A DNA stretch of 64,000 nt from Ornithinibacillus xuwenensis (GTDB taxonomy: Bacteria; Bacillota; Bacilli; Bacillales; Amphibacillaceae): the NCBI RefSeq assembly GCF_039614845.1, contig NZ_JBDIML010000003.1, forward strand, positions 62,001 to 126,000, in the 5' to 3' direction. A program made the translations under genes and the position numbers. Positions 1-7,478 of this stretch are shown here, one piece after another (the first letter of the stretch is position 1; every line of letters starts with the position of its first letter). The notes below the pieces were generated by a model. That model was not told where the DNA came from. It saw nothing but the letters and a program-made list of their open reading frames with translations, and did not search any database.

Positions 1-226
1 ACCAATGTTTTTTCATCATGAGATCTGTTAGTTCACCATGAAAATCTATTGCTGCTTCTAATTGATTATGAATCGTTACGCGTACTTCAGGACTTGCTGC
101 TTCTGTTAGCGCAATCCCATAATTTCTAACTGATTCTTTCACCGTGATTAAAAAGTCCATTGCAATAGCTGAATCGATTTTCTCTGGCATTCCAACAGCA
201 TTGATTGGATCTAAATAATCGTTCAT
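1..226 (-). CDS. CotF/YraD-like spore coat protein (3' part beyond window)
   Basis: The reading frame starts at ATG 226-224 and runs off the left edge, so only about 75 residues are visible. They begin MNDYLDPINAVG and carry the CotF-family signature seen again in the gene at 771-1067 (AMDFLITVKESVRNY here, ATDFLISTKTAVRNY there, followed by an ALTE..PEVR block). CotF-like proteins (YraD, YraF, CotF in B. subtilis) are small coat proteins of the endospore. It follows the small gene at 236-445 with a 9-base gap, so the two are probably cotranscribed. Family assignment is good; a specific role within the coat cannot be read from the sequence. Confidence 0.8.
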   Translation of the reverse strand, partial: MNDYLDPINAVGMPEKIDSAIAMDFLITVKESVRNYGIALTEAASPEVRVTIHNQLEAAIDFHGELTDLMMKKHW

Positions 227-235
227 TTTTTCACC

Positions 236-445
236 TCATTTCTCAGATCTTGTATAAGGATAAATACGTTGTAGTTGTTTAATGTCGAGTATCGACATCT
301 GGACATTCTTTTCCATAAGCGCTCGCAAATCTTGGTCAAAAACTACCCCCTGCATAAGCTTGGATTTTAATAGTCCAACTGTTTTCATATTGATTAACTC
401 ATGCATATCAACTGTTTCATGAAAAGCCGTATCTTCTTTGCCCAT
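236..445 (-). CDS. Small YraG/YraE-like coat-associated protein
   Basis: This gene encodes 69 residues from ATG 445 (AGGAGG seven bases upstream; the TTG one codon earlier is a poorer choice). It is a visible paralogue of the product of 568-774: both share the plan ET(V/L)(D/E)(M/L)HE(I/L)(L/I)N followed by a K-rich helix and a G(L/V)V segment. In B. subtilis, yraE and yraG are short genes lying next to CotF-like yraD and yraF, and this pairing is reproduced here with the gene at 1-226. The product is predicted cytosolic and helical, without a signal peptide. A coat or forespore role is inferred from that pairing. Confidence 0.7.
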   Translation of the reverse strand: MGKEDTAFHETVDMHELINMKTVGLLKSKLMQGVVFDQDLRALMEKNVQMSILDIKQLQRIYPYTRSEK

Positions 446-567
446 CAAGATTCCTCCTAAGACTAATCTATAGCTATTTTGTCTCGAAACACATAACCTA
501 TTCGATTAAGTATAAAGAGGTTTAAAATAGGCAACATAAAAAAAGCATAATACGTAGGAGTGTGTAT

Positions 568-774
568 ATGAAGGATAAGATGGCATTACATGAAACCTTA
601 GAATTACATGAGATTTTAAACTTTAAAAATCTTTGCTTAACAAAAGCAGCTACAATGAAGGGATTAGTTGGGTGTGACGAATTAAAGCAAATACTCACAA
701 CTGATGTTATTGAAGGAAAACAGCATGTACAAGATTTAACAAAACTTCTTGAAAGCAGGAGTGTACAACTATGA
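568..774 (+). CDS. Small YraG/YraE-like coat-associated protein
   Basis: The product has 68 residues and starts at ATG 568 (TAGGAG seven bases upstream; an in-frame GTG at 562 is possible but too close to the ribosome site). It is a paralogue of the product of 236-445, with the ETLELHEILNFK block matching ETVDMHELINMK. The stop overlaps the start of the following CotF-like gene by four bases (ATGA), which indicates translational coupling. Together with 771-1067 it forms a second, oppositely oriented copy of the small-protein/CotF-like pair. The coat role is inferred from the neighbour and from the yraDEFG arrangement in B. subtilis. Confidence 0.7.
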   Translation: MKDKMALHETLELHEILNFKNLCLTKAATMKGLVGCDELKQILTTDVIEGKQHVQDLTKLLESRSVQL

Positions 775-1067
775 CAAATATCATTCAAAAAATTGCTGGC
801 TTAAGTGGTATGACTGATCAAGCTATTGCTACAGATTTTCTTATTTCCACCAAAACAGCAGTTCGTAATTATACATTTGCACTCACGGAATCAGTCACAC
901 CAGAAGTTAGAAATACGTTACGTAATCAATTGGCATATGCAATTGAAGCACATGAAAAAATTAGTCAATATATGATAGAAAAGGGTTACTACCATCCAAG
1001 TGACTTAAAAGCCCAAACTGAGATAGCTCAAAAAACTACAAAAGCAGCGTTAAAAATCGCTGATTAA
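771..1067 (+). CDS. CotF/YraD-like spore coat protein
   Basis: The product has 98 residues, close to the 99 of B. subtilis YraD. Conserved CotF-family features are visible: GMTDQAIATDFLIS near residues 13-26, a VRNYTFALTE block, a PEVRNTL motif and a C-terminal helix with EKGYYHP. The CotF family is made of helical, ferritin-like proteins found in the spore coat of bacilli. ATG 771 overlaps the previous stop by four bases and has CAGGAG upstream. A strong hairpin follows at 1073, so the two-gene unit 568-1067 looks complete. Confidence 0.82.
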   Translation: MTNIIQKIAGLSGMTDQAIATDFLISTKTAVRNYTFALTESVTPEVRNTLRNQLAYAIEAHEKISQYMIEKGYYHPSDLKAQTEIAQKTTKAALKIAD

Positions 1068-1072
1068 AAAAT

Positions 1073-1108
1073 GCCAGCCCACAATTTTATGTGGACTGGC
1101 TCCTTTTG
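1073..1108 (+). terminator. Rho-independent terminator of the coat gene pair
   Basis: GCCAGCCCACA at 1073 pairs with TGTGGACTGGC ending at 1100 across a short A/T loop, followed by the T-rich stretch TCCTTTTGT. It lies five bases after the stop of the CotF-like gene. Confidence 0.8.
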
Positions 1109-1168
1109 TATCACCGTAATCAGTATTCAAACTACCTAGATGTAAGCATACATTATTTAGAAAATGAA

Positions 1169-1324
1169 TTAATAATTTGTCCTCAGCAATCTTCTAACAA
1201 ATTCTAACCAATCAGGTAAATCCTCTCCGATTACAATTCCAAGTATTCCAGCTAACACCACGAGTATCAAAAACCAAAACACAATATTTTTATAAATCGG
1301 TGATTTCTTTGGCTTGTTTTGCAA
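1169..1324 (-). CDS. Small single-pass membrane protein
   Basis: A 51-residue frame starts at TTG 1324 with GAGAGG upstream and ends at TAA 1169. It has a basic N-terminus (MQNKPKKSPIYK), one hydrophobic helix of about 20 residues (WFLILVVLAGILGIVIG) and the tail EDLPDWLEFVRRLL. The charge pattern predicts the N-terminus in the cytosol. No family is recognised. The reading frame, membrane helix and ribosome site make it a plausible gene; the TTG start and short length leave doubt. Confidence 0.5.
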   Translation of the reverse strand: MQNKPKKSPIYKNIVFWFLILVVLAGILGIVIGEDLPDWLEFVRRLLRTNY

Positions 1325-1545
1325 TTTCTATCATCCTCTCACTCGGCCCAAGGTCTATCGTATTCTATTTCTACATATCAGACAAAATTCCTTTTCCGCA
1401 ATGAAAAAATTCTAACACAACAATTGGATCATACATTGCCGAATATTATAAGTAATTCTTATCCTAAATAATAACTAATTGGTATTTAACTTATACAAGA
1501 AAGTAAAGTACGATATAAGTATAAAATAGTAAAAGGAGGAATAGT

Positions 1546-2010
1546 ATGAAGGGCAGATTAACGTTTAGAAATGCTACCGAAGAAGACTTAGCCATAATTG
1601 TTGAAATGCTAGCTGATGATGAATTAGGAAGACAGCGTGAGCGCATTGAACACCCAATTCCAAGCACCTATATGAAAGCATTCCAAGCCATCAAAGCTGA
1701 TTCCAATAATGAGTTAATCGTTGCATGTTGTGGAGAAAAGGTAAGTGGTGTCGCGCAAATAACATTTACTCCTTATTTAACCTACCAAGGTGGTTGGAGA
1801 GCCACCATTGAAGGAGTAAGAACGTCATCTTCTGTTCGAGGAAAAGGAATTGGAACTGCACTAATAAAATGGGGAATCAATCGGGCTAAGGAACGTGGCT
1901 GTCACTTAGTACAACTAACGACAAACAGAAAACGTAAAGATGCTCTGCGCTTTTATGAGCATCTTGGGTTTAAAGCCACACATGAAGGATTAAAATTGAA
2001 CCTTAATTAA
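1546..2010 (+). CDS. GNAT family N-acetyltransferase
   Basis: The product has 154 residues and starts at ATG 1546, preceded by AAAGGAGGAATAGT. The GNAT fold is recognisable from LTFRNATEEDLAIIVEML at the N-terminus, motif A around residues 98-118 (VRTSSSVRGKGIGTALIKW, the acetyl-CoA pyrophosphate loop R-G-K-G-I-G) and the C-terminal FYEHLGFKATHEG. GNAT enzymes move acetyl groups from acetyl-CoA to amines; the acceptor cannot be inferred. It is monocistronic and ends at the bidirectional hairpin at 2059 that it shares with the convergent wall-protein gene. Confidence 0.88.
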   Translation: MKGRLTFRNATEEDLAIIVEMLADDELGRQRERIEHPIPSTYMKAFQAIKADSNNELIVACCGEKVSGVAQITFTPYLTYQGGWRATIEGVRTSSSVRGKGIGTALIKWGINRAKERGCHLVQLTTNRKRKDALRFYEHLGFKATHEGLKLNLN

Positions 2011-2058
2011 ATTACATATCACTTATACAAGCATTCCAATAAATATGCAAAAAAATAA

Positions 2059-2080
2059 AGCTAGGGTATCCTAGCTTTTT
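2059..2080. terminator. Bidirectional terminator between convergent genes
   Basis: AAGCTAGG and CCTAGCTT flank a GTAT loop, followed by TTTT on the plus strand and preceded by an A-rich tract that serves the minus strand. It lies between the stops at 2010 (+) and 2084 (-). Confidence 0.8.
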
Positions 2081-2083
2081 ACT

Positions 2084-3229
2084 TTATTGAAGGGTAACCT
2101 TAACCTTGCGTACTCCCCACTTTAAGGCTTCTGCACGAGTCGGGACAAAAACATCGATTTTATACCCCTTTATTGCACTACCAATATCTCCTGCAATCGC
2201 ATAGCCATATCCTTCAACATATACTACTGATCCTAGTGGAATAATGGTTGGATCAACAGCAATTACCTTCGAATCAGGATTTTCCTTCAAGTTAATACCT
2301 GTATAGGTCTTCCCAGTACACCCTGTACAATTACTCGTATAAGCAGTTGACGTTACGGTTATGGTTTTACCTTCTGCTAATGTTACTAACTCCCCATTAT
2401 TGGCCGAGTCAGAATTAGAAAGATTGGATGATTCAGTTGCTACTCTTGCTTGTGCTTCTTCTCTAGCCTTTGCAGCTGCTGCAGCCGCGATACTTTCTTT
2501 TACTTCATTTTCTAATGATGCAAGATTGCTATCTTTATTTTTTAAATCATCAATTAATGCAAGTACATTCTGTTGTTTCTCTTCTAAGGAGTGTTTTGTT
2601 TGCTCATTTTGTTGCTTCTGCTCTTGTACCTTTGCCAATGCATCCTCTTGCTCTAGCTTCATACTATTTAAATCATTTAATTTCGTTAAAGAGAGCTGTT
2701 TCTTCTCTTCAACAGTTTCAATATCAGATTCTAGTTCTTCAATCAAAGAGGTATCAGATTTAGCAATTGTATTAACCATTGAAATACGACCAATGAAGTC
2801 ACTAAAGCTTTGTGCCCCAAACAACACTTCTAAATAATTGATCGAACCACCTGATTTTTGATAGGCTGATATACGCTCTTCTAAGATTTCGTGGCGTCTA
2901 TCAATGTCCTTTTCCAATTCTACTATCTCTTCTTGAAGTTTTTCAATCTCCGCTATTGTATTTGAAATATTCTCTTCTGTTTCATTTATTAATGCTTCGT
3001 TATTTGCTATTTCCTCGTTAACTCGTTCAATTTCAACATTCAGTTCATCTATCTCCGACATTATTGTAGAAATCTCGGCGTCTGCTTCTGATAAATTTCC
3101 CTTTATATCTTCTCGTTGTGTTTGAATATCTTTTAAGTCATCTGCAGTTTCTGCACTTATAAAATTGCTACTAAAAGCACTTCCTAACATAATCGCAGTA
3201 GCTAAGGTAATTGCAGTTAATTTCTTCAA
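2084..3229 (-). CDS. Secreted coiled-coil protein with C-terminal 3D domain (cell wall hydrolase-like)
   Basis: This 381-residue secreted protein starts at TTG 3229 with CAGGGGAAAAAG upstream. Residues 1-27 are a Sec signal peptide ending near FISAETA. Residues 30-240 are almost pure coiled coil of the CwlO/PcsB N-terminal type, including the interrupting helix AYQKSGGSINYLEVLFGAQS. After an Ala/Ser-rich linker (about 245-280) comes a 3D domain: VTSTAYTSN, the Cys pair CTGC, AVDPTIIPLGSVVYV, AGDIGSAIKGYKIDVF. The three conserved Asp residues that name the domain are present. 3D domains occur in YocH/Rpf2-type muralytic proteins and resemble MltA. In CwlO the coiled coil mediates FtsEX control; a similar link here is inference. 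Confidence 0.88.
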   Translation of the reverse strand: MKKLTAITLATAIMLGSAFSSNFISAETADDLKDIQTQREDIKGNLSEADAEISTIMSEIDELNVEIERVNEEIANNEALINETEENISNTIAEIEKLQEEIVELEKDIDRRHEILEERISAYQKSGGSINYLEVLFGAQSFSDFIGRISMVNTIAKSDTSLIEELESDIETVEEKKQLSLTKLNDLNSMKLEQEDALAKVQEQKQQNEQTKHSLEEKQQNVLALIDDLKNKDSNLASLENEVKESIAAAAAAKAREEAQARVATESSNLSNSDSANNGELVTLAEGKTITVTSTAYTSNCTGCTGKTYTGINLKENPDSKVIAVDPTIIPLGSVVYVEGYGYAIAGDIGSAIKGYKIDVFVPTRAEALKWGVRKVKVTLQ

Positions 3230-3485
3230 CTTTTTCCCCTGCTTCCTATTAATCGTCTAGTTAATTCTTCTAATCTACCGAATAATAGTATAGCATTTAC
3301 ACATTTCGACTACTTTATCCTACTATTACAATTATATTTCATCTCTTAGGACCTACCTATTACGCACTACTAAGAATCAGATAATTTAATTTTATGTATA
3401 AGTTTTCTCCAATTATTTGCATGAAAGATTATTGACCATCTTTATTGGATAAATTATATGATGTAATAAATAACGAAAGGAATGA

Positions 3486-4103
3486 TTGGATTTGAATCAA
3501 CATGATGTATTCCATATGCTTTTAAAAGAAACAATAGCTCCACTATTGAAGGCATATGGATTTAAAAAGAAAGGTAAAAATTTCTCTAAAATACTATCAG
3601 ACATTGCATGGACTGTTAATGTTCAATCTTCGAAGTGGAATACGAAAGAGGAAGCTCAATTTACAATTAATACTGGCATCTTTACGAATGCATTATTCGG
3701 AACATTTTATAACCATGAAGCACCACAGTTCCCAACGGAAGGCGTTTCTGTGTTAAGGCTTCAAATCACGGAACTTAAAAACACGGCGGATACCTGGTAT
3801 AAACTGAATCATGAAACAAACTTAAAACAATTAACAAGTGAACTTGAATACGATATAGAAGAAATTGTCCTACCTCATTTAAATCAATTCCAAACGATTG
3901 ATGATGTCATTAAAGAAATGGAAAGAAGAGAAAAAATGAAGGGATGGTATGAAAATCCACATTTCCTAACCATTCTATATCATGCAGCCGGGTATGAGAA
4001 AAAAGCACTTAAGAGACTGAAGAAAATGCATACTCACTCAAATGATATTGCACAGAGGGACTTTATAAAGGAACTATCTATCAGAATGGGATTAAGCATC
4101 TAG
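3486..4103 (+). CDS. DUF4304 domain protein
   Basis: The product has 205 residues and starts at TTG 3486 after GAAAGGAATGA; TTG 3492 is an alternative. The first 130 residues match the DUF4304 pattern: APLLKAYGFKKKGKNF, then an aromatic block WTVNVQSSKWN and FTINTGIF. The C-terminal 60 residues are helical and charged. The family is common in Firmicutes and often serves as an immunity-like or uncharacterised cytosolic protein, but no toxin gene lies beside it here. The function is unknown. Confidence 0.75.
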   Translation: MDLNQHDVFHMLLKETIAPLLKAYGFKKKGKNFSKILSDIAWTVNVQSSKWNTKEEAQFTINTGIFTNALFGTFYNHEAPQFPTEGVSVLRLQITELKNTADTWYKLNHETNLKQLTSELEYDIEEIVLPHLNQFQTIDDVIKEMERREKMKGWYENPHFLTILYHAAGYEKKALKRLKKMHTHSNDIAQRDFIKELSIRMGLSI

Positions 4104-4139
4104 ATTTTTTGGATATCTATCTTTTTCATAAATATAAAA

Positions 4140-4165
4140 AAGGAAAACCTTTGTTAGTTTTCCTT
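4140..4165. terminator. Bidirectional terminator
   Basis: AAGGAAAAC at 4140 pairs with GTTTTCCTT ending 4165 around an eight-base loop. A-rich sequence on the left and T on the right allow it to end both the DUF4304 gene (+) and the gene at 4177 (-). Confidence 0.75.
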
Positions 4166-4176
4166 CTAAATCAGCC

Positions 4177-4452
4177 TTATAAGACATCGGTAATATTTTG
4201 CTGTGCCTCTTGTACTTGTTGTCGAATATCATGTAAGTCCTCAAAGGCTTGTTGAAATTGTGGATTTTCTGTGGCCTCTGTTCCAGCCTGATTCTGAGTA
4301 TTCTTTAATTCTCTTTCTACCTGTTCAAGCTTTTGATGAGCCTGTTCTAATATGTTCAAATCCTGTCCACCAGCCTGCATAACTGCCTGTTGTGCATCTT
4401 GCAACATTTGACTTGCTTGTTGTAACTTCTGATGTAAATTCACCTGTGCCAT
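4177..4452 (-). CDS. Gln-rich helical protein of unknown function
   Basis: The product has 91 residues, with an excellent ribosome site (GGAGGG seven bases before ATG 4452). It is almost entirely amphipathic helix with heptad spacing and more than 20 percent Gln (for example LHQKLQQASQMLQDAQQ), broken only at Gly-Gly near residue 29 and around residues 55-65. There is no signal peptide or Cys. Such Gln-rich helical proteins are frequent among uncharacterised Bacillaceae sporulation-associated genes, but nothing in the sequence proves that. Not recognised. Confidence 0.65.
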   Translation of the reverse strand: MAQVNLHQKLQQASQMLQDAQQAVMQAGGQDLNILEQAHQKLEQVERELKNTQNQAGTEATENPQFQQAFEDLHDIRQQVQEAQQNITDVL

Positions 4453-4544
4453 ACGAACCCTCCAATAATTCTACATATCAGGTATAGTATTCCAACCTAG
4501 TCTTAGATTATGTATTTAAGTAATTTGTAACCAAAAATAAGACA

Positions 4545-4573
4545 TGCCAGGCAACCGAAATCGATGCCTGGCA
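4545..4573. terminator. Terminator downstream of the ferredoxin-NADP reductase gene
   Basis: TGCCAGGCA at 4545 and TGCCTGGCA ending 4573 form a perfect nine-base stem around an 11-base loop. The T run is on the plus side and a TCTTATTTTT tract on the minus side, so it serves the minus-strand gene ending at 4579. Confidence 0.8.
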
Positions 4574-4578
4574 CTTTT

Positions 4579-5616
4579 TTATCGTAACATTTCCCGTATT
4601 AATTTTTTATTTTGCTCATCAAATGCTTTATTGTGAGAGGATACCATCGCTACTTTTTCTGCACTTGGTTCTAAGTAAGTCTTGGCACTATTAACTGCGT
4701 TCACAGCATCTTGAAATGCACCAACTAATAAGTTAATTTTTCCATCGTATGTTAAGATATCGCCCGCCGCAAAAATTCCATCCTCAGAGGTATAGCCTTG
4801 TGCATTACCTACATAAAAATAATCATCTTTCATTTCTAACGAAAGATTTTCTGCCAGTTCAAATGAAGAATCTCGATTATACCCGTGGTTTACCACAAGA
4901 TGATCGACCTCTTCCATCATCATGTCTCCACTATGTATATTCTCTAGTTTTACTTGATCAATCATTCCTTCATTACCAGCTAGACCACATATTCTACTAT
5001 TTAACAAAATCTTAGCACTACTACTCTCTAAGCGTTTAACTAATGCCTCATGTGCAGACAATTTGTCTCTCCGGGAAACGATAATAACTTGTTTGGCAAT
5101 ATATAGTAATTCTGCAGCCCAATCTACTGCGGAGTCTCCTCCACCAGAAATCATGACTACTTTATCACGAAACTGTCGTAAATCATTCACCGTATAATGT
5201 AAAGTCTTACCTACAAATCGATCTGCCGCTTCAACCTCAAGTGGTCTAGGTTGTATAATACCACCGCCAATTGCAACAATAACTGACTTTGAGTAATGTT
5301 TATTTCCATTATGAGTAGTTAATAAAAAATTTTGATTTTCGTCTTTTTCAATTAAATCCACTTTTTCATTGGTACAAACAGTTGGTTGAAATGTCATCCC
5401 CTGATTTACCAGTTGTTTAGCGAAAAGCTCTCCTAAAACAGGCGGCTGTCCTCCTGCATCCCAAATCATTTTTTCTGGGTATAATAACACTTTTCCACCT
5501 AGTTTTGGTTGATACTCAATGATCTTTGTTCTCATTCCTCTCAACCCACTATAAAAGGCAGAAAATAATCCGGCAGGTCCCCCACCTATAATTGTTACAT
5601 CATAAATATCTGTCAT
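4579..5616 (-). CDS. ycgT: Ferredoxin/flavodoxin-NADP(+) reductase, YcgT-like
   Basis: This 345-residue flavoenzyme starts at ATG 5616 (GGGGTG upstream; a GTG three codons earlier sits inside the ribosome site). The FAD-binding Rossmann motif IIGGGPAGLF is at residues 8-17, the NADPH-binding ISGGGDSA near 155 and the C-terminal FAD motif FAAGDI near 285. There is no CxxC redox pair, so it belongs to the thioredoxin-reductase-like FNR group (YumC/YcgT) rather than to TrxB. These enzymes pass electrons from NADPH to ferredoxin or flavodoxin. It lies divergent to an iron-siderophore importer with a Fur-type box between them. A role in reducing and releasing imported iron, or in low-iron electron transfer, is inferred. 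Confidence 0.85.
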   Translation of the reverse strand: MTDIYDVTIIGGGPAGLFSAFYSGLRGMRTKIIEYQPKLGGKVLLYPEKMIWDAGGQPPVLGELFAKQLVNQGMTFQPTVCTNEKVDLIEKDENQNFLLTTHNGNKHYSKSVIVAIGGGIIQPRPLEVEAADRFVGKTLHYTVNDLRQFRDKVVMISGGGDSAVDWAAELLYIAKQVIIVSRRDKLSAHEALVKRLESSSAKILLNSRICGLAGNEGMIDQVKLENIHSGDMMMEEVDHLVVNHGYNRDSSFELAENLSLEMKDDYFYVGNAQGYTSEDGIFAAGDILTYDGKINLLVGAFQDAVNAVNSAKTYLEPSAEKVAMVSSHNKAFDEQNKKLIREMLR

Positions 5617-5654
5617 ACCAATCACCCCAGAAATAACTTTTTATAGAATTTATA

Positions 5655-5704
5655 TTGACATAAAATCTATTACTCTCTAATATGATAATTGAAAATGATT
5701 CTCA
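5655..5704 (+). promoter_or_regulatory. Sigma-A promoter with overlapping Fur box for the siderophore importer
   Basis: TTGACA (5655-5660), a 17-base spacer and TAATAT (5678-5683) form a near-ideal vegetative promoter. The predicted start site falls on a 7-1-7 inverted repeat, TGAAAAT-G-ATTCTCA at 5690-5704, close to the Fur consensus TGATAAT-N-ATTATCA; a second partial half TGATAAT lies at 5683. Iron-loaded Fur bound here would block the importer and could also affect the divergent reductase gene. Confidence 0.8.
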
Positions 5705-5749
5705 ATGTCACTATCATAACATGTTTTAGAAGGAGAGGAAATACTTTTA

Positions 5750-6600
5750 TGCGTTTGCAGGTAAAAAATATTCGTGTCGGCTACGAAAATCAAACAATTG
5801 TCCAGGATTTAAGTATGGACATACCTGATGGGAAGATCACGACAATTATTGGATCAAATGGCTGTGGAAAGTCCACTCTTCTAAAAGCAATGACAAGAAT
5901 TATTGGTCACCAGGATGGGCATATCGTCTTGGACGGAAAAAACATACATAGCATGAATACGAAAGAACTAGCCAAACAACTTGCCATTTTAACCCAGAAT
6001 CCAGAAAGTGCAAATGGACTACTCGTAGAAGAACTTGTATCCTACGGTAGATTTCCCTATCAGAAAGGCTTTGGCAATTTATCCAAAAAAGATAAGGAAA
6101 TTATTGATTGGGCACTTCAGGTTACTAGGACAAATGAGTTCCGATATAAGACTGTCGACGCACTATCAGGTGGACAAAGACAACGTGTTTGGATCGCAAT
6201 GGCTTTAGCACAAGATACGGATATTATCTTTTTAGATGAACCGACAACGTATTTAGATATGGCCCACCAACTAGAGGTTTTAGAGCTTCTGCAAATGCTA
6301 AATAAAGAAGAAGGTAAAACCATTATTATGGTGTTGCACGATTTAAATCAAGCAGCTAGATTCTCTGATTTCTTGTTAGCAATGTCAAAAGGAAAACTAA
6401 TAAAAGCTGGAAGTGCTGATGAGGTTATTACACCTCCTATTCTCAGAGAGGTTTTCCAAATAGATGCACTTATCGATCATGATCCAAGAACCAATAAACC
6501 AATGTGTATCACATATAACTTACTAAAGGGAGAGAAAAAACATGAAAAAAATATTACTATTGATACTATTATGCCTGTTACTGTTGGTAGCAGCTTGTAG
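5750..6600 (+). CDS. Iron-siderophore ABC transporter, ATP-binding protein
   Basis: The product has 283 residues and starts at ATG 5750 (AGAAGGAGAGG upstream). It has Walker A GSNGCGKST, Q-loop ILTQNPESANG, the signature LSGGQRQR, Walker B IIFLDEPT and the switch His in VLHDLNQA. This order and spacing are typical of FecE/YfmF-class ATPases of group-IV importers. It is the first gene of a four-gene operon (ATPase, binding lipoprotein, two permeases). The 3' end overlaps the next gene by 59 bases, so the last 20 residues are encoded in another frame over the next signal peptide. The substrate is probably ferric citrate or a hydroxamate/catecholate siderophore; this is not decidable from sequence. 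Confidence 0.9.
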
Positions 6601-7462
6601 CAATAAGGAAACCAGTTCTAAAGATGGAGCTGATAACCATTCAGATGAAACGATTACATATGAATCTGAAACAGGACCAGTTGAAGTTCCAGCAAATCCA
6701 GAGCGAGTTGTTGTTTTATCTTCATATGCTGGAGACTTAATCAAATTAGGTGTTAACATTGTGGGTGTTGATTCATGGTCAGCAATGAACCCTAATTTTG
6801 AAGATACTCTAGAAGGAGTCGACGTCGTTTCAAATGAAGATTTAGAAAAAATTATTGAATTAGATCCTGATCTTATTATTGGCCTTAACAATATTGAAAA
6901 TGCAGATAAATTGGAAGAAATCGCTCCAACAGTTCTCTTCACTTATGGAAAAAATGACTACTTAGAGCAACTTATTGAAATAGGAAAAGTAGTAAATAAA
7001 GAAGAAGAAGCTACAGAATGGGTAGAAGATTTTAAAACACGAGCGAAAGAACTAGGCGAAGAAATTAAAGCTAAGATTGGTGAGGATACTACTGTAACCG
7101 TAATCGAAAATTATGAAAAGCAATTCTATCTATTTGGCGATAATTGGGGACGTGGCACTGAAATTTTATACCAAGAAATGGGCTTAAAAATGCCAGAAAA
7201 AGTGTCAGAGGTAGCATTAGAACCTGGCTACTTCGCTATTTCACAAGAGGTATTGGCAGACTATGTTGGGGATTATGTTATTTTAAGCCTCACAACCGAT
7301 CAAGATACTGCATTTTTAGAAGAAGATTGGTATAACGAAATAGATGCAGTTAAAAATGGTCAATTATTTGAAGCAAATGCGAAAGCATTCTATTTTAACG
7401 ATGCATTATCACTCGACTATCAACTAGAATTTTTCCAAGAAAAATTCTTAGGAAAGAATTAA
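6542..7462 (+). CDS. Iron-siderophore ABC transporter, substrate-binding lipoprotein
   Basis: The product has 306 residues with a lipoprotein signal: basic MKK, a Leu-rich core, and lipobox VAAC with the acylated Cys near residue 19. The mature part shows the FecB/FhuD (TroA-like, class III) layout: ERVVVLSSYAGDLIKLGV, a DPDLIIG segment and a long helix linking two lobes. The protein sits on the outer face of the membrane and delivers ferric siderophore to the permeases encoded next. The ribosome site AGGGAGAG lies within the ATPase gene. It is YfmC/YclQ-like in general shape. Confidence 0.9.
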   Translation: MKKILLLILLCLLLLVAACSNKETSSKDGADNHSDETITYESETGPVEVPANPERVVVLSSYAGDLIKLGVNIVGVDSWSAMNPNFEDTLEGVDVVSNEDLEKIIELDPDLIIGLNNIENADKLEEIAPTVLFTYGKNDYLEQLIEIGKVVNKEEEATEWVEDFKTRAKELGEEIKAKIGEDTTVTVIENYEKQFYLFGDNWGRGTEILYQEMGLKMPEKVSEVALEPGYFAISQEVLADYVGDYVILSLTTDQDTAFLEEDWYNEIDAVKNGQLFEANAKAFYFNDALSLDYQLEFFQEKFLGKN

Positions 7463-7478
7463 AGAAAGTGAATTAATA

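Noticed and set aside
2361..2837. 158-codon plus-strand frame opposite the coiled-coil/3D protein gene
   Set aside because: It is Ser/Phe-rich, as expected from the reverse complement of Glu/Lys-rich coiled-coil codons, and it lacks a start signal.
5689..5749. Longer start of the importer ATPase at 5689
   Set aside because: It lies on the predicted transcription start and Fur box; ATG 5750 has the proper ribosome site and family N-terminus.
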